Source of the DNA: Manihot esculenta
Lineage: Eukaryota > Streptophyta > Magnoliopsida > Malpighiales > Euphorbiaceae
NCBI RefSeq assembly: GCF_001659605.2
Contig: NC_035171.2
Coordinates: 29,243,825-29,307,824 of the forward strand
DNA: 64,000 nucleotides
Direction: 5' to 3'
Below the pieces are notes generated by a model. It searched no databases. It saw nothing but the letters and a program-made list of their open reading frames with translations, and was not told the origin of the DNA. The translations under genes were made by a program, and so were the position numbers. How positions within the stretch are numbered: the first letter of the stretch is position 1; each line of letters opens with the position of its first letter. Below, one piece after another: positions 1 through 11,024 of the stretch.

Positions 1-917
1 ACTTTGTCCTTTTTACCATTGTATTAGATTCATCTATTCATCTAAGCGTAGTTATCAACCAAGTAAATTTCACTTTTTACACATAAAAGGGTTCTGATAG
101 AAATTCCCATAAATAAAATCAGTCCAAGAGTATGCTCAAGTATATAAAAGTTAAATCAGTCTGAGTGTATGCATAAGTACACACGGTCTTATCTGCATAG
201 AAAGGAAGTACTGTTTGCTCTCCCAAAAATAGTTCACACGACCAAACACAAGTTGCTTTGATAAAAGAAAAATAAACCCAGTCCCTTCGTTGCAAGGATT
301 GGACCTGTATTATATTCTCTCTCTCCCCCACCCCACCAAAACCAAACAGTGTAAGTCTATAAAAAAGATGAAAATGGGGTGAACAAATTAAATTACATTG
401 TTCATAGTAGCAAGTGGCAGCCATACACGGTTCACCATCCCACCCCTAAATATCTATGTTTCCAATCCCCACTTCATTTTGCATGTCCGTGTTATGCAGT
501 CTGGAACAAAATGATTTTAATCTTTGAAGTTCCAGGTGCGACAACTTGATTATATTAACAACATAATTACAGGCTGAAGTGCAGTTCAGCAATTCCACAA
601 ACAGCAAAGCTCCAAATACTTGGGATCAAACTCATTGCAATATAGCATGGTGGAAGTAAAATAAATACAAAACAATAAACAAACTGGATACACTCACCAG
701 CAACTGTGTGGGCATATCTGCATATGCTCGAGTTTCATGACAGCATTTTCAAGATTCAATATTATTTAAAAGTGATATGCTGGACATAGATACATGTCAA
801 ATCATAGGCAGGTAACAGTAAATAAGCATGCCAAGAAAGTGAGCACTACATGGGAAGAACAGCTTTAGATTACATTGCTAATAACAGCCTTTTCAAAAAG
901 AGGATGCAGAAACTTAC

Positions 918-2748
918 ATCTGGTGTCTTTCCTGGCAGTTTCATAGCCATCGACATATGTAGTGCAGCCAACAGAAGTAATAAAAGAAAAGTTAGCAATT
1001 GATTAGTAGAAAAAACAGAAAAATCTAAAAGAATGTTCTAAGAGAGAGAGTTTCGAAGGTAAGTAAGAAAAAATATGAGTACAGAGATATAAATTTAGAC
1101 AATAACAAATAGCAGACAGGTTATCATTTCAACTACACAAACATTTTTGATATTGATGAATAAATTTACAGCATAGTTCCTTTTTCCATGAAATATGCTT
1201 CCATAATCAAACTTAAATTGAAGGAGATTCAAAAGCACATGCTGCCATCTTCTAGATTAAAATAGCATGTTTCTCTCCTATCTTTCTTCGGAATTCTACA
1301 AGTAAAAGTGAGAACATGAATGGTGGTGTTGCCATTCCCAAAAGTCCCACACTATCTATGTAGTGGGGAGTGGGGACTATAATTAATCACATTACTGCAC
1401 AGGCACACATGTGCAGCATATCAAAGTGGGCTGCAAGAGCTGTGTATTTAAGACATATAGGACGTTCTTCAATGAAGCCATCAAATCTAAGCCAGGTTTA
1501 ATGTTTAATAAAAGCAACTGGGTTAACCACAGCAAAGAATAATAGTTCTGCAGTAGAAGTAAGCTAGTGAATTTAAATATAATATCTTACCTCCTTTTAC
1601 CCGTCGGAAGCCAGGAATTGGCTGCGCTGCAGCAACCATTTTGTCAAACACGTTGTCAAATATTTCGCTAGTTCTCGAACCAGATATCTCTACACTGATC
1701 TGTTCAAAAAATTATAAAATTAGTATTTACAAAAAAGGTTTTAACCAGTTACATTTTGATCAAAAGGAGTACATCAATCACCTCATACCCTTAGTTCTCC
1801 AGCCTCATTTGTACTTGAAGATTTTACTGAGAATTCTTCAAACTGAGTAGAAGATACTTCAACATCTTGTCCACCTGAATTAAGTAGATTAGTTGTAAAA
1901 AATCTAAACAAGAGCATGTTAGCACTAGCAAGAACATTCAAAGCACTACTAGAAGGAGAATAATCGGACTTGCACCTGATAGTACAACAAAAACAGGAGA
2001 AAAACATCTGTGGCTTTCCCTGTAAAAATGCAAGGGGATTGGTAAAACAAGCAACTTCATTGGTTTACAACTACCAGAAATGACATAAAATTCAATAAAC
2101 ATTACCTTAACCTAACACGATATCCTTGAGATAAGTCTCTTGTTTGATAGGAAAAAGCTGCTGATTTGCAAGAAATATTTGGAAAGGCGACATCTAGTGT
2201 ACGTTTGTGATTTATTAACTGAAAGAAAAACTCATTCATCTTAGCTATTGCTCTTGTTTCTTAAGTTAAACAAAATGCAACAAAAAGAAAAAAAAAATAC
2301 CATTGATGATGAAAGAGATAAAACGTAACCGATAACCTTATTAATTATAAAAATAATTAGATTACAATACAGCTCATGCTAAAGGAAAGATGATGAAGAA
2401 GAAAAATGAGAGTGAAATGGAATTTTGAAACCCATAACTCTCTAAGCAAAGTTGTGTATAAAATATGAAAATCCTGTGTATGCATATAAGCATACAATGA
2501 AACGGACATGCTTAACAAGTGCAGCTGGGAGTCGGTAACAATTGAGTTCATAAAATACAAAATTCATTTAGCATTTTCAACAAACACACTTATAACCTAC
2601 AAAATCAAATGAAAGATCCCCAAGTTTCACATACAAATTGAAGCAAACAAGTTCAGGATTACAAGAATTTGAACAGGGGCGAGAGGGAGAAGAATTTACT
2701 TACCTTGGAGTTTAAACCCCAGAAACGGGTTTTAACGGCTAGTTCCAT
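918..2748 (-). CDS. Plastid trigger-factor-N-domain-like protein, 5' six exons (3' end beyond the window)
   Basis: Hand-spliced on the minus strand: exons 2748-2704, 2218-2106, 2019-1976, 1874-1789, 1699-1591 and 931-918, all with GT-AG introns and one continuous frame. The protein starts MELAVKTRF, has a Ser/Arg-rich N-terminus compatible with a chloroplast transit peptide, then a strand/helix segment (ISVEISGSRTSEIFDNVFDK) and PIPGFRRVKGGKTPD. The GFRR segment corresponds to the GFRxxK ribosome-docking loop of bacterial trigger factor; known plant relatives are short proteins with only that domain (I recall Arabidopsis AT2G30695). Role by inference: chaperone-like factor at the plastid ribosome. 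The last visible exon is a 14-nt microexon; the C-terminal exons were not found in 1-917, so they should lie beyond position 1. It is head-to-head with a paralogue whose exon lengths (109 and 14 nt) are the same. Splice sites are inferred, not transcript-supported. Confidence 0.8.
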
Positions 2749-3022
2749 TTTTCGTCTTCTCCTTCCTTTCTCTAATTGGAAGCTCCCTTATCAGTTATCA
2801 GTTAGTAATTCAGATGTCGGAACCCGCTTCACAGATGAAGCGACGTCGATTCATATCCGAGCTCTAAAACGACGTCGTTTTTTTGGGTCCGGGAATTAAA
2901 AACGACGGCGTCTACAGATGATTTGAATTGACAGATGCAGTTGGCAGTTGCGCTTGGGCTTGTTCTCAAAGAATAGGGAGATGATTTTATGGCTACAGTA
3001 TAGCTTAGAGAATACAAGAAGC
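2749..3022. promoter_or_regulatory. Shared divergent promoter/5' UTR region with GACGTC palindrome
   Basis: Only 274 bp separate the two divergent start codons, so both promoters and 5' UTRs must lie here or overlap the genes. A perfect 16-bp palindrome AAAACGACGTCGTTTT occupies 2866-2881. Its centre GACGTC is a C-box-type bZIP core, and a second CGACGTCG copy sits at 2841-2848 with a related ACGACGGCGTC at about 2901. No clear TATA box was seen. Bidirectional use is an inference from the spacing. Confidence 0.5.
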
Positions 3023-4654
3023 ATGGCATCATTGTCAATGGCGATTTTCTCCCTGAGGAGCTACTGCTCTTGCAATTACGTTTCTACCAATAGGAACATC
3101 ACCGCCACCACCTCCACAGCAGGCCTTGATTTGAGATTGTCACTCTCTTCTAATCCCAAGAGGAGAAGGGTTCTTCAACATGCGGGCCAGCCTCTATCAG
3201 CAGTTGGTTCAGGTGGAATCTTAGCTTCAAATTATAATTATCAATCATTAACTATTGAGAGTAATTTTCGCTGTTTTTGCTTGTTATTAGGGTTGGAGGC
3301 GTCGATTACAGATCCAAAGGACAATGCAATAACCTTGAAAAATGCTGAAGTAGTGTTAGAGTCCAGGGAAGAAAACAAGATTCAGGTTAAACTTTGTGCA
3401 ATTACTGGTTTCTGTTCATCATTGTTCAAACCCAGTTGCAAAAAGAAGCAATATTTTGTTGCGAAATTTTTATTACTTTCAAATTCAATTTTCAGCTGCG
3501 AGTGGAGTTGCCTGGAGATGAGACACAGAAGGTGTTTGATAAGGTTTTGATAGATCTGGGTCGCTCGGCGCCACCAATTCCTGGGTTTCGAAAGGTAAAG
3601 GGAGGTAAGACATGCTGTTTTCATATCACCTTTATGAGTGATTTGTTTGGTTTAGCTGTTGATACCACATGAATTCAAGCTAGGAAATCCGTTTGCTAAA
3701 TGAAAAGTATAAGCAGCTCAGCTCTTTGCACAGTGTTTGGTTGAATTCCATTTTATAAAATTAGGTGAAATTTAATTGAATTTAATTCAGTTAAAATTGG
3801 TTGAATTCCATCAAAGTTTGAATTCTAACCATTTTAATTTATTTACTTGTATTTTTGCATATATCTTGGGGCCAATCCAGGAAAATCATCAAAGGTACGT
3901 GGTCTAACTCCTTTGTTCTTGCCAATCCAGACTGTACACATCATGATGACTTGGCAATGAAATTATATATTGTAATCCATTCCTTATAACACTGCAGTAA
4001 TTTATTTACTCTTTCCATATGTGGACATTATTTTTAAAGTGATGAACGGTAAGCTTGCATGTCTCTTTCCCTTAGGTCCCTTCCTGGAATTCAAGCCTTC
4101 AATGCACTATTTCAGTTGATAATGAAAATTGTTTGCACAAAAATTCTGTTTATTTATAAAAAATAACTTATACGTAGAAAATAGTTTCTAAGAGATAAGC
4201 TTACTTTATGGTATTTGGTTTATTTGGTAAATTTTCCTTTTTTTTTATCTGAATTTTTTGAGGAAGTTGCATCATTAAGCATTTTAATTTCTTGTTCTGA
4301 AATAGCTCGCTCATGATTTCTACAGGTCCCACGTGATTTCCTCCTACAGATTCTTGGCGAAGAGCGAGTAACCAACTTTGTCATACTAGAAATAATTACC
4401 TCATCCGTTGCAAATTATGTGAAGAAGGCAATTCATTTCACCTATCTTGCTATCTTTGCATTGCTTGCTATTATTCAACTGAAATGAATATTAAGTTTCT
4501 TTTTTCAAAATAGGAAAATCTGAATGTGAAGGACGACAAAGTTACCACTATCCAAAAGCCAGAAGAACTCAAGAAGTTGTTCACACCTGGGAATGCTTTT
4601 GGATTTAATGCTGTTCTAGAGCTTGAGGAAATCAAAACTGAAACATCAAGTTGA
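3023..4654 (+). CDS. Plastid trigger-factor-N-domain-like protein (complete, 6 exons, 216 aa)
   Basis: Hand-spliced exons 3023-3212, 3291-3385, 3496-3604, 3881-3894, 4326-4427 and 4514-4654 give 651 nt in one frame, or 216 residues. The N-terminus (MASLSMAIFSLRSYCSC onward) is Ser/Thr/Arg-rich like a plastid transit peptide. Then follow a beta/helix unit (LRVELPGDETQKVFDK), the ribosome-contact-like loop PIPGFRKVKGG retaining the FRK triad of trigger factor, a helix VPRDFLLQILG and a C-terminal ELKKLFTPGNAFGFNAVLELEEI. The PPIase and C-terminal chaperone domains of bacterial trigger factor are absent, as in known short plant homologues. Intron phases and the 109- and 14-nt exons match the divergent neighbour, so the two are paralogues. 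The intron after 4427 starts with GC rather than GT. An in-frame ATG exists upstream at 2948; 3023 is preferred because the peptide before it does not look like a transit peptide. Confidence 0.82.
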
Positions 4655-7373
4655 GGCTTCCCAGATTTGTAGAGCACTGGTACAATGATAATTCTCTACT
4701 ATCATAGAAATATTTGTTATTTTAAATTACATATGAACTCCTGCAGTTGTCTATAATATCAACAAATTCAAAGTATTGTACATATTCAAACGTGTTATGA
4801 TATTCAAACGCTTTCCTAATGGCATCAAAATTGTTTGGTTTTCTTTTATCAGAAAAATTATTTGATTTTTTTATCAGAAAAATTATTGGATTTTGTTCTA
4901 GAACTTTGTTCATAAGCGTTATTCTGCCCAAATTTGATTTGTTTAGCATGCTAAACAGGAAGAGTGAATTAAAATTTCTATACGGTTCATGCAACAGTAA
5001 ATTAAGAAGTGAAATGTCTAAAACTCTAAATAATAATATTATTTAGTAAATTAATTTCAAATAATTGAATTTGTAATGAATTTAAATTTAATAATTAATA
5101 TTTATGACGAATCCTAATCAAATCAGAATTTATATATTTGATATTTAAATTTGTTTATATAAATAATTAATTTAATATAAAAATATATTTTATAATAAAA
5201 TATAAAATCTTTTATATTTTTTCATTTAAAATTAAAATTTATCTTTTAAAATGAAAATTATGAATAAAAATATATTTTTATAAATTATTAATTAAAATAT
5301 ATTACTTAGAAAAATAATAATTAAATTTAAATGGAATTCAGATAATTTAAATAAATTTTAATTAAATTTCATATGAATTTAAATATTAAAAATATTCTTT
5401 GAATTCCCCTGGATATTGTGATTTTTGCAGTAGCATATCCATTGCGGTGCTATCCCGACCAGGAAAATTCTCCAAATGCTTATTTCTAAGCGAGAAGGAC
5501 ACAGGAAAAATCCAAATATTATAATTAAAATTAAAATTAAAAGTTTTATTTTAATATAGTTTTTAGTCAAAGCTTTTAAACTTATCAATTTGTTCATAAC
5601 CCTTATATATTATTTTTAATTTTAATAATATTAATATGTCTTAATAAAAAACTTAAATATTTAAGCATAACATAATTAAAATAATGTGAATAAATAACAG
5701 CATTGATACAAGGGCCTTCATTTTCCTTTAAAAATAATAACTTTAAAAAATTCCCAAATCCTTCCTGTCAATAATAAACAAATAAATTAATTTATTAAAA
5801 ATAATTTTTTAACCTGTCGATATAATTAGTAGAATGATAATGGTCAGCTTCTCTAATGTCATTGTCTCATTGTTATTATTTTTTTCCATTTATCTAATAG
5901 AAAAAAGCTCTGTTCGAAGAAATTGCAAAGCTGCTGGAAGTGAAGCTGAGTCAGCGACAGAGTGGCATATTAGGGAAAAATTATAGAGCTATCTATATAA
6001 ATAAATTAAATTTATGATAAATTCTACATTTAATCACTTTTTTTAACTGTCTATACAAATAAATTAATTTTTTAATTAACTTTATCTATTAATAATTTTA
6101 TTATTTAATTTATGTAATATGAAAAAAATTTATTAATTAACGATAAATTGTATTAAACTAAAATTGAAATATAGTATTTTTTTTCCAAGAAATATAGCAT
6201 TTAGGTTATTATGAAAAATACATATAAATAAAGACCTTGACCTTGACGATTCCTTAAAAAAGTAAATATATTTGTTAAACTTCCTAAATCCTTCCTATCA
6301 ATAATATACAAATAAATTATTTTTTTATGAAATACTTTAATACAAATAGCTATAATTAAAAGCATGATAATCGTCAACATCTCTTAAGCCCTTGTTTGGA
6401 TAGTTTTTAATAGTGAAGTAAGAGACATGCATAATAATTTTTATTTATAGATGTTGTCCTTATCTTCTTTGAAAATTGAATTTGGATTTGCAAGATAAAA
6501 AAACATTGGAGGGTTGATTGTAAGTAATTTATTGTAAAAATATTTGGTGGAAGCGATTTTTATATAGCCGGTATTAGTTAAATTTTTTTTCTTTTTTGTT
6601 TGGTATAAATGATTTTATAAAAAAAGGATTCAATTGAATTTTTTTAAAATCATTTATGATTATATTTTTATACATAATGAAAAATTTTAATATTAAAAAA
6701 TTTTAAATTCTACTATTTTAAAAAAAAATTATAAGAAAAGAATTTAATTGAATTAAATTCTTATAAAATTAAAATATGAAATTAATCTCTATCATGAATT
6801 GTCTTATTAGAGATGAACTAAGAATTTTTTGTTAGTGTGGACATCAAATTCAGCGGAATTTGGTGTCCTAGTATTTGTTTGATTCCCCATTCTTTGAGAT
6901 TCAATCTAAGTGTTCAAGGCTTGTTACCTGTATGGTTTGAACTGAATGTAAACTCGGAGTTATTGTTTGAACCCCTCTAATTAACTGGATTCTGAATATT
7001 TGTAATTTTTATTATAATTTACGAATGTTTAGACATTTTACGGATTATCATATTTTTGTCTTTGATCCGATTTAAATAATTGGATGTGGGTTTGTTATTA
7101 AATATATTATTTATTTATTTATTTTTTGACCTTCATATGGTTTTCTTAATATTTTTCTTCATTTAAAAAAAAAAATACTTTTCTTAGATATGCCATCATT
7201 CAATGATGAAAGAGTCAATATCCCAATAAAGATGCAAAGCAATATCACCTTTATTTTCCTTTAATCTAAACAGAGCATAAACATCATTCTCTAATTTTAT
7301 TTTTAATTTGTCTACACCATTTATTTAAATCAAAACCTGTGTTAACGGAAAATATAAAGCTGGTGGAGGGGTC
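4655..7373. other. AT-rich intergenic DNA, no gene seen
   Basis: The 3' flank of the trigger-factor-like gene passes into AT-rich sequence with no credible coding region. A diverged block containing 'aaatccttcct.tcaataat' and 'atgataatngtcanc' occurs twice, at about 5750-5880 and 6280-6400, suggesting an old local duplication. A short GC-richer patch at 5400-5500 has no recognisable identity. Confidence 0.6.
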
Positions 7374-7790
7374 AACATTCGGTCGGTTCGGTTCAAAATT
7401 GAACCGAACCGAATAAACCAAAAATAAAAATTTTAGTATTTATGAAAATTGAATCGAACCGTCTGATTCGGTTCGATTTGGTTTGATCGATTTCGATTTT
7501 TAATAAATTTTTTATTTTTTACACTTTATTTTTAATATTTTAAAATTTAATTAAAATATTTTAATTTTGATATGATTTGATTTCTCTATATTATTGAAAA
7601 TAATATATTATTATCATTAATATGTTCGGTTCGGTTTGTTTGATTTTTTTTTAATCAAAACCGAACCGAACTGAAATAATCGAAATTTTTGAAATTAAAA
7701 ATCGAATCAAATTGAATTAAATAAAAGATCGAATCGAATTTTTAAATTAATTCGGTTCGATCGATTTTTTTGTTTGAATCGAATACTGCT
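7374..7790 (-). mobile_element. MITE-like element, copy 1 of a GGTTCGGTT-rich family
   Basis: An approximately 417-bp element with GGTTCGGTTC/GAACCGAACC blocks at its ends and centre, and no coding capacity. Its reverse complement begins AGCAGTATTCGATTCAAAC and ends CCGACCGAATGTTGACC. It matches the region at 44622-45020 over its length, including an internal conserved tract around 'ataatatattattttcaat'. Two full-length copies in opposite orientation 37 kb apart make a dispersed non-autonomous element the best reading. The superfamily is not certain and no clean target duplication was found. Confidence 0.6.
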
Positions 7791-8294
7791 CACCTGTGAA
7801 GGTGGTAGGGACATGATATTAAGAATATTTAGCTTTATTTATGAAATTTAGTTTATAATTATGAAGTGCTTATAAATTTATTTAAATTTATATAATATTT
7901 TTAAATTTTAAGTTGGTACAAAATTGATGTGTTTAGTTAAAAATAATTGATAAACATATTTATTATAAAAATGAATAAAAAGGTATAAATTATTTTTTTA
8001 TTGATTGAGTATACATATTATAATTTTAAATTTTTAATAAAAATATTATAATAATTTAATTAATAAACTAATTTATAAAAGCAACATACAAGTATCAAAA
8101 TAAAAAGTTAGAGATATACACTTACAGATTTAATCTGGTGATAAGTGTATTTAAATAAATTTAAAAGGTATTAAGTTCTACTCTCTCAATTTTCAAATCC
8201 TCGATTCAAAACAAAATTAGAGATATGTTAAGTTACTACAATTAAATAATACAAATTAGGGTGTTTGACCTAAAATACAAATAAACAATAAGAA
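7791..8294. other. AT-rich spacer
   Basis: Low-complexity AT-rich DNA between two small transposon-like elements. No gene, RNA or regulatory site was recognised. Confidence 0.6.
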
Positions 8295-8944
8295 GGTGTT
8301 TGCCTAGTTTATAAGTTTTTTGACCGGCTTATAAGCTCTAAATTTAAATGAATCATTTATTTAAAATAATATAATAAGTTTATAAATACATAAAAAAATA
8401 AAGACCTGGTCCTTGACTCTTTATTTTAGTGTTTATACGCCATTGCTTATAAATTTTGATCAATTAAATTATTATAATATTTTTATTAAAAAATTAAAAT
8501 TACAAAAAAAAAACTTATTTCTTTTTAGTCATTTTCATAATGAATACAATTATAAATTACTCTTAACCAAACACATCAATTTTTATCTATCATTTATAAA
8601 TATATATTCTTAATAACATATAAGAAAATTGACTTATAAATATTTGATACTTATAAATAGGGATGGCAGGCGGACGGGTTTTCACGGGTACCCGATCCGC
8701 CCAAACCCTATTAGGACGGATTTGGATATTTACAAAACGAATTTGGACGGATTCGGGTTTGAAAAATTTTACCCGTCTCGGATTCGGATAGGGTTCGGGA
8801 TTAGGTGATCGGATACCCGTTACCCGAACCCGTTTAGCTATACTAACCCTAATTCCTTATCCCTAATTCATTTTTTCATTTTACTCGAGCTTCTCTCTCT
8901 GTCGGCGCCTCTCTCCCCCCTTCCCTTCCCATAATTTCCAATCG

Positions 8945-9233
8945 ACGCCTCTCCCCCACTTCACTGACGACTGCCGGCAGCCCAGTCGGTACCGGCGACA
9001 TCTGCTTCCTCTCCCCAGTCAGCGATATCTCCTTCTCTCTCTCCAGTCGACGATATCTCCCACTTCCCAGTCAACGCATCTCTCCCCCACTTCACTTAAC
9101 GAGTGCCGGCAGCTCAGTCGGCACCGGCAACGTCTCATTTCTCTCCCCAGTTGACGATAAATCTTCTCTCTCTCCGGTCAGCGATATCTCCTTCTCTCTC
9201 TCCAGTGTGGCGACATCTCCCACTTCCCAGTCG
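8945..9233. repeat. Imperfect direct duplication in the hAT 5' region
   Basis: A pyrimidine-rich segment with 'ctctcccccacttcact', 'tgccggcag' and 'gcgatatctccttctctctctccag' occurs twice, starting near 8945 and 9074. It is far richer in GC than the surroundings. It could be the 5' UTR/promoter of the captured fragment or an element-specific leader. Confidence 0.65.
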
Positions 9234-9593
9234 GAGACAACTCTTCACTTACCAGGTTAATGTATTTTCCAGTTTAAATGTTATGCAGATAAACTTTACA
9301 TCTTTTGGCACATTGATATATTTAGTCTCATGGATTGATTTTTTGAGCATCTTTTGTCAGGGGTTTTCCTAAGCTTTCTTTTTGCTGTTGTCATCTTCTC
9401 TTGTGTTTTTTTTGGATGCTTGGCATTTGTCAATATTGTTTTGAATATTATACTGCAAACTGGGGGTTCTGGCTGACATGCTTGTTGTAGTCAGTAGCTA
9501 TCTATTTTCGGAACTGCTAGTTTAGTAGTAAAGTAACACATACTGGAATTATGCTAGAAACATGAAAGAAAAAATACTCTTTTCTTTTTTCAG

Positions 9594-9890
9594 GCACTTA
9601 AAATGGTTTTGGAAAAGGAAAATTGGCTGAAATTACAATCAGATACTGTAAAAACAATAAGTTTTGATGGGCTTGTTGGGGATGGGGCACCCTTGATCGT
9701 TCCATCAGGTGGTGACTCCACTAATATCAGATTGCGTCATTCTCATAAACCATTGAATCTGGTTGACCCTACTGCTGAGAAGAATGGTTTTACAAGTTGG
9801 CTCAGAAATGGAAATCCCTTTTCCCTAAAATTAATGCACACTTCTAGAGAAGGCCATAGTTCATCCCCACTTAATCTGATTATTAACTAG
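9594..9890 (+). pseudogene. Exon-like fragment inside the hAT, possibly captured from a VPS54-like gene
   Basis: After a polypyrimidine tract and CAG acceptor ending at 9593, an open stretch reads ALKMVLEKENWLKL, then a TISFDGLVGDGAPLI segment and later FTSWLRNGNPFSLKL, ending at a TAG at 9888-9890. It has no similarity to hAT transposases. The wording resembles, from memory, part of plant VPS54, a subunit of the GARP tethering complex at the Golgi, but I cannot verify this. A complete VPS54 is many times longer, so only one exon or so is present. The position between the left TIR and the transposase suggests transduplication of host sequence by the transposon. Confidence 0.45.
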
Positions 9891-10343
9891 GTGAACTTGA
9901 GTAGTTATTTTAGTTTGTGGTTATGTATTGACTTAAATAAATTTATTTGTTGATTAAGTTACTATATTTGTTCTTATGGTTATGTATTGTTTGCTAATAC
10001 ATGTTATTGTTCTTCATATTTAGAATATTTAAACTGTCAACATTTAATAGTTCCGAAGATGTAGCGAGTTGTAAAGCTACTACTATTTCTCAACCTTCTT
10101 CAACCACTCAGCCAGCTAATAGTTCCACCAATTCTCAATTGGAGCCATCTACACCAATCAATCTGTAACGACCCCAAAATGGACCGTCACCGGCGCTAGG
10201 ATTCAGGTCGGCTTAAGGCCGCCAGAACCCGTAGCAAGCCTGCTATATTCTCTGTGTACCTGTACAACTCATACATGATCATACATTTTCTGTGAAAATA
10301 AAAACTCTTTTCTGAACCAAGGCTTAACCTGTGCATGCACTAT

Positions 10344-10420
10344 CTCTGTACTCTGTACTCTGTACTCTGTACTCTGTACTCTGTACTCTGTACTCTGTAC
10401 TCTGTACTCTGTACTCTGTA
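10344..10420 (+). repeat. Heptamer minisatellite (CTCTGTA)x11 in the solo LTR
   Basis: Eleven perfect tandem copies of CTCTGTA fill 77 bp. The equivalent site has seven copies, two with a substitution, in the LTR at 46762-46810, and five, two with a substitution, in the LTR at 54358-54392. Copy number therefore varies between insertions of one family. Confidence 0.95.
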
Positions 10421-10825
10421 CCCCTGACTAGAGCTTACTCTAGCTGGGTTAACTAATACCTGTTAAGCCTGATTTTTTTTCACATACAGCAAAACATATA
10501 TACATATACAGATCATGTATAAACCATACATCACTAGGTCAAGCACATGTCTAACTGTATACACAACTAGTACATCTCTTTAATAATACATGTCCATTCT
10601 AAGCTATTACAAATCTCTTTACTCTTCCTGTACTCTGCTGGACTGTCCATGTACACTGTACACTGAACCTGCAAAATTGGGGTTAAGGGAGTGGGATGAG
10701 CTCTATAGCCCAGTGAGTAGAATAGTAAAACATTTCAGTAAAATATGATCTCATGGAATGCACCATAGCACAAACAAGCCACATCAAGAGTAAACCTGTC
10801 ACCACATAGTCCCAGTAACTCTGTG

Positions 10826-11024
10826 CCAGGGCGTAGAATCGAGCACCTGGTCTTCCTGTCATATAGATATATGTGTATATAACACCTCTGTACTTACCAT
10901 TGCCAGGGCGTAGTCAAAGGCTCCTGGACTTTACTATATACCTGCCAGGGCGTAGTCAAAGGCTCCTGGACTTCTCTATACCTGCCAGGGCGTAGTCAAA
11001 GGCTCCTGGACTTCCTGTCTGAGA
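10826..11024. repeat. Tandem GCCAGGGCGTAG...CCTGG repeats in the solo LTR
   Basis: Four copies of a unit beginning TGCCAGGGCGTAG and ending CTCCTGGACTT (first copy ACCTGGTCTT) are spaced by CT/TA-rich linkers. Each unit brackets a short stretch with CCAGG/CCTGG inverted ends. The Gypsy-1 LTRs carry the same array at about 47226-47410 and 54807-54990. Confidence 0.8.

Noticed and set aside
119..424. 101-codon open frame on the minus strand
   Set aside because: It has low complexity and no trigger-factor C-terminal similarity. It lies in what should be an intron or the 3' part of the minus-strand gene.
2948..3022. Upstream in-frame ATG extending the plus-strand trigger-factor-like protein
   Set aside because: The extra 25 residues do not resemble a transit peptide start, and the MASLSMAIF start at 3023 does. 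It cannot be excluded without 5' end data.
8413..8613. 66-codon Phe/Leu/Asn/Lys-rich open frame
   Set aside because: AT-rich chance frame inside the split MITE-like element.
10826..11024. Regularly spaced CCAGGGCGTAG repeats that look CRISPR-like
   Set aside because: The linkers are short, similar AT/CT-rich sequence, the array is inside a plant LTR and recurs in every copy of the family.
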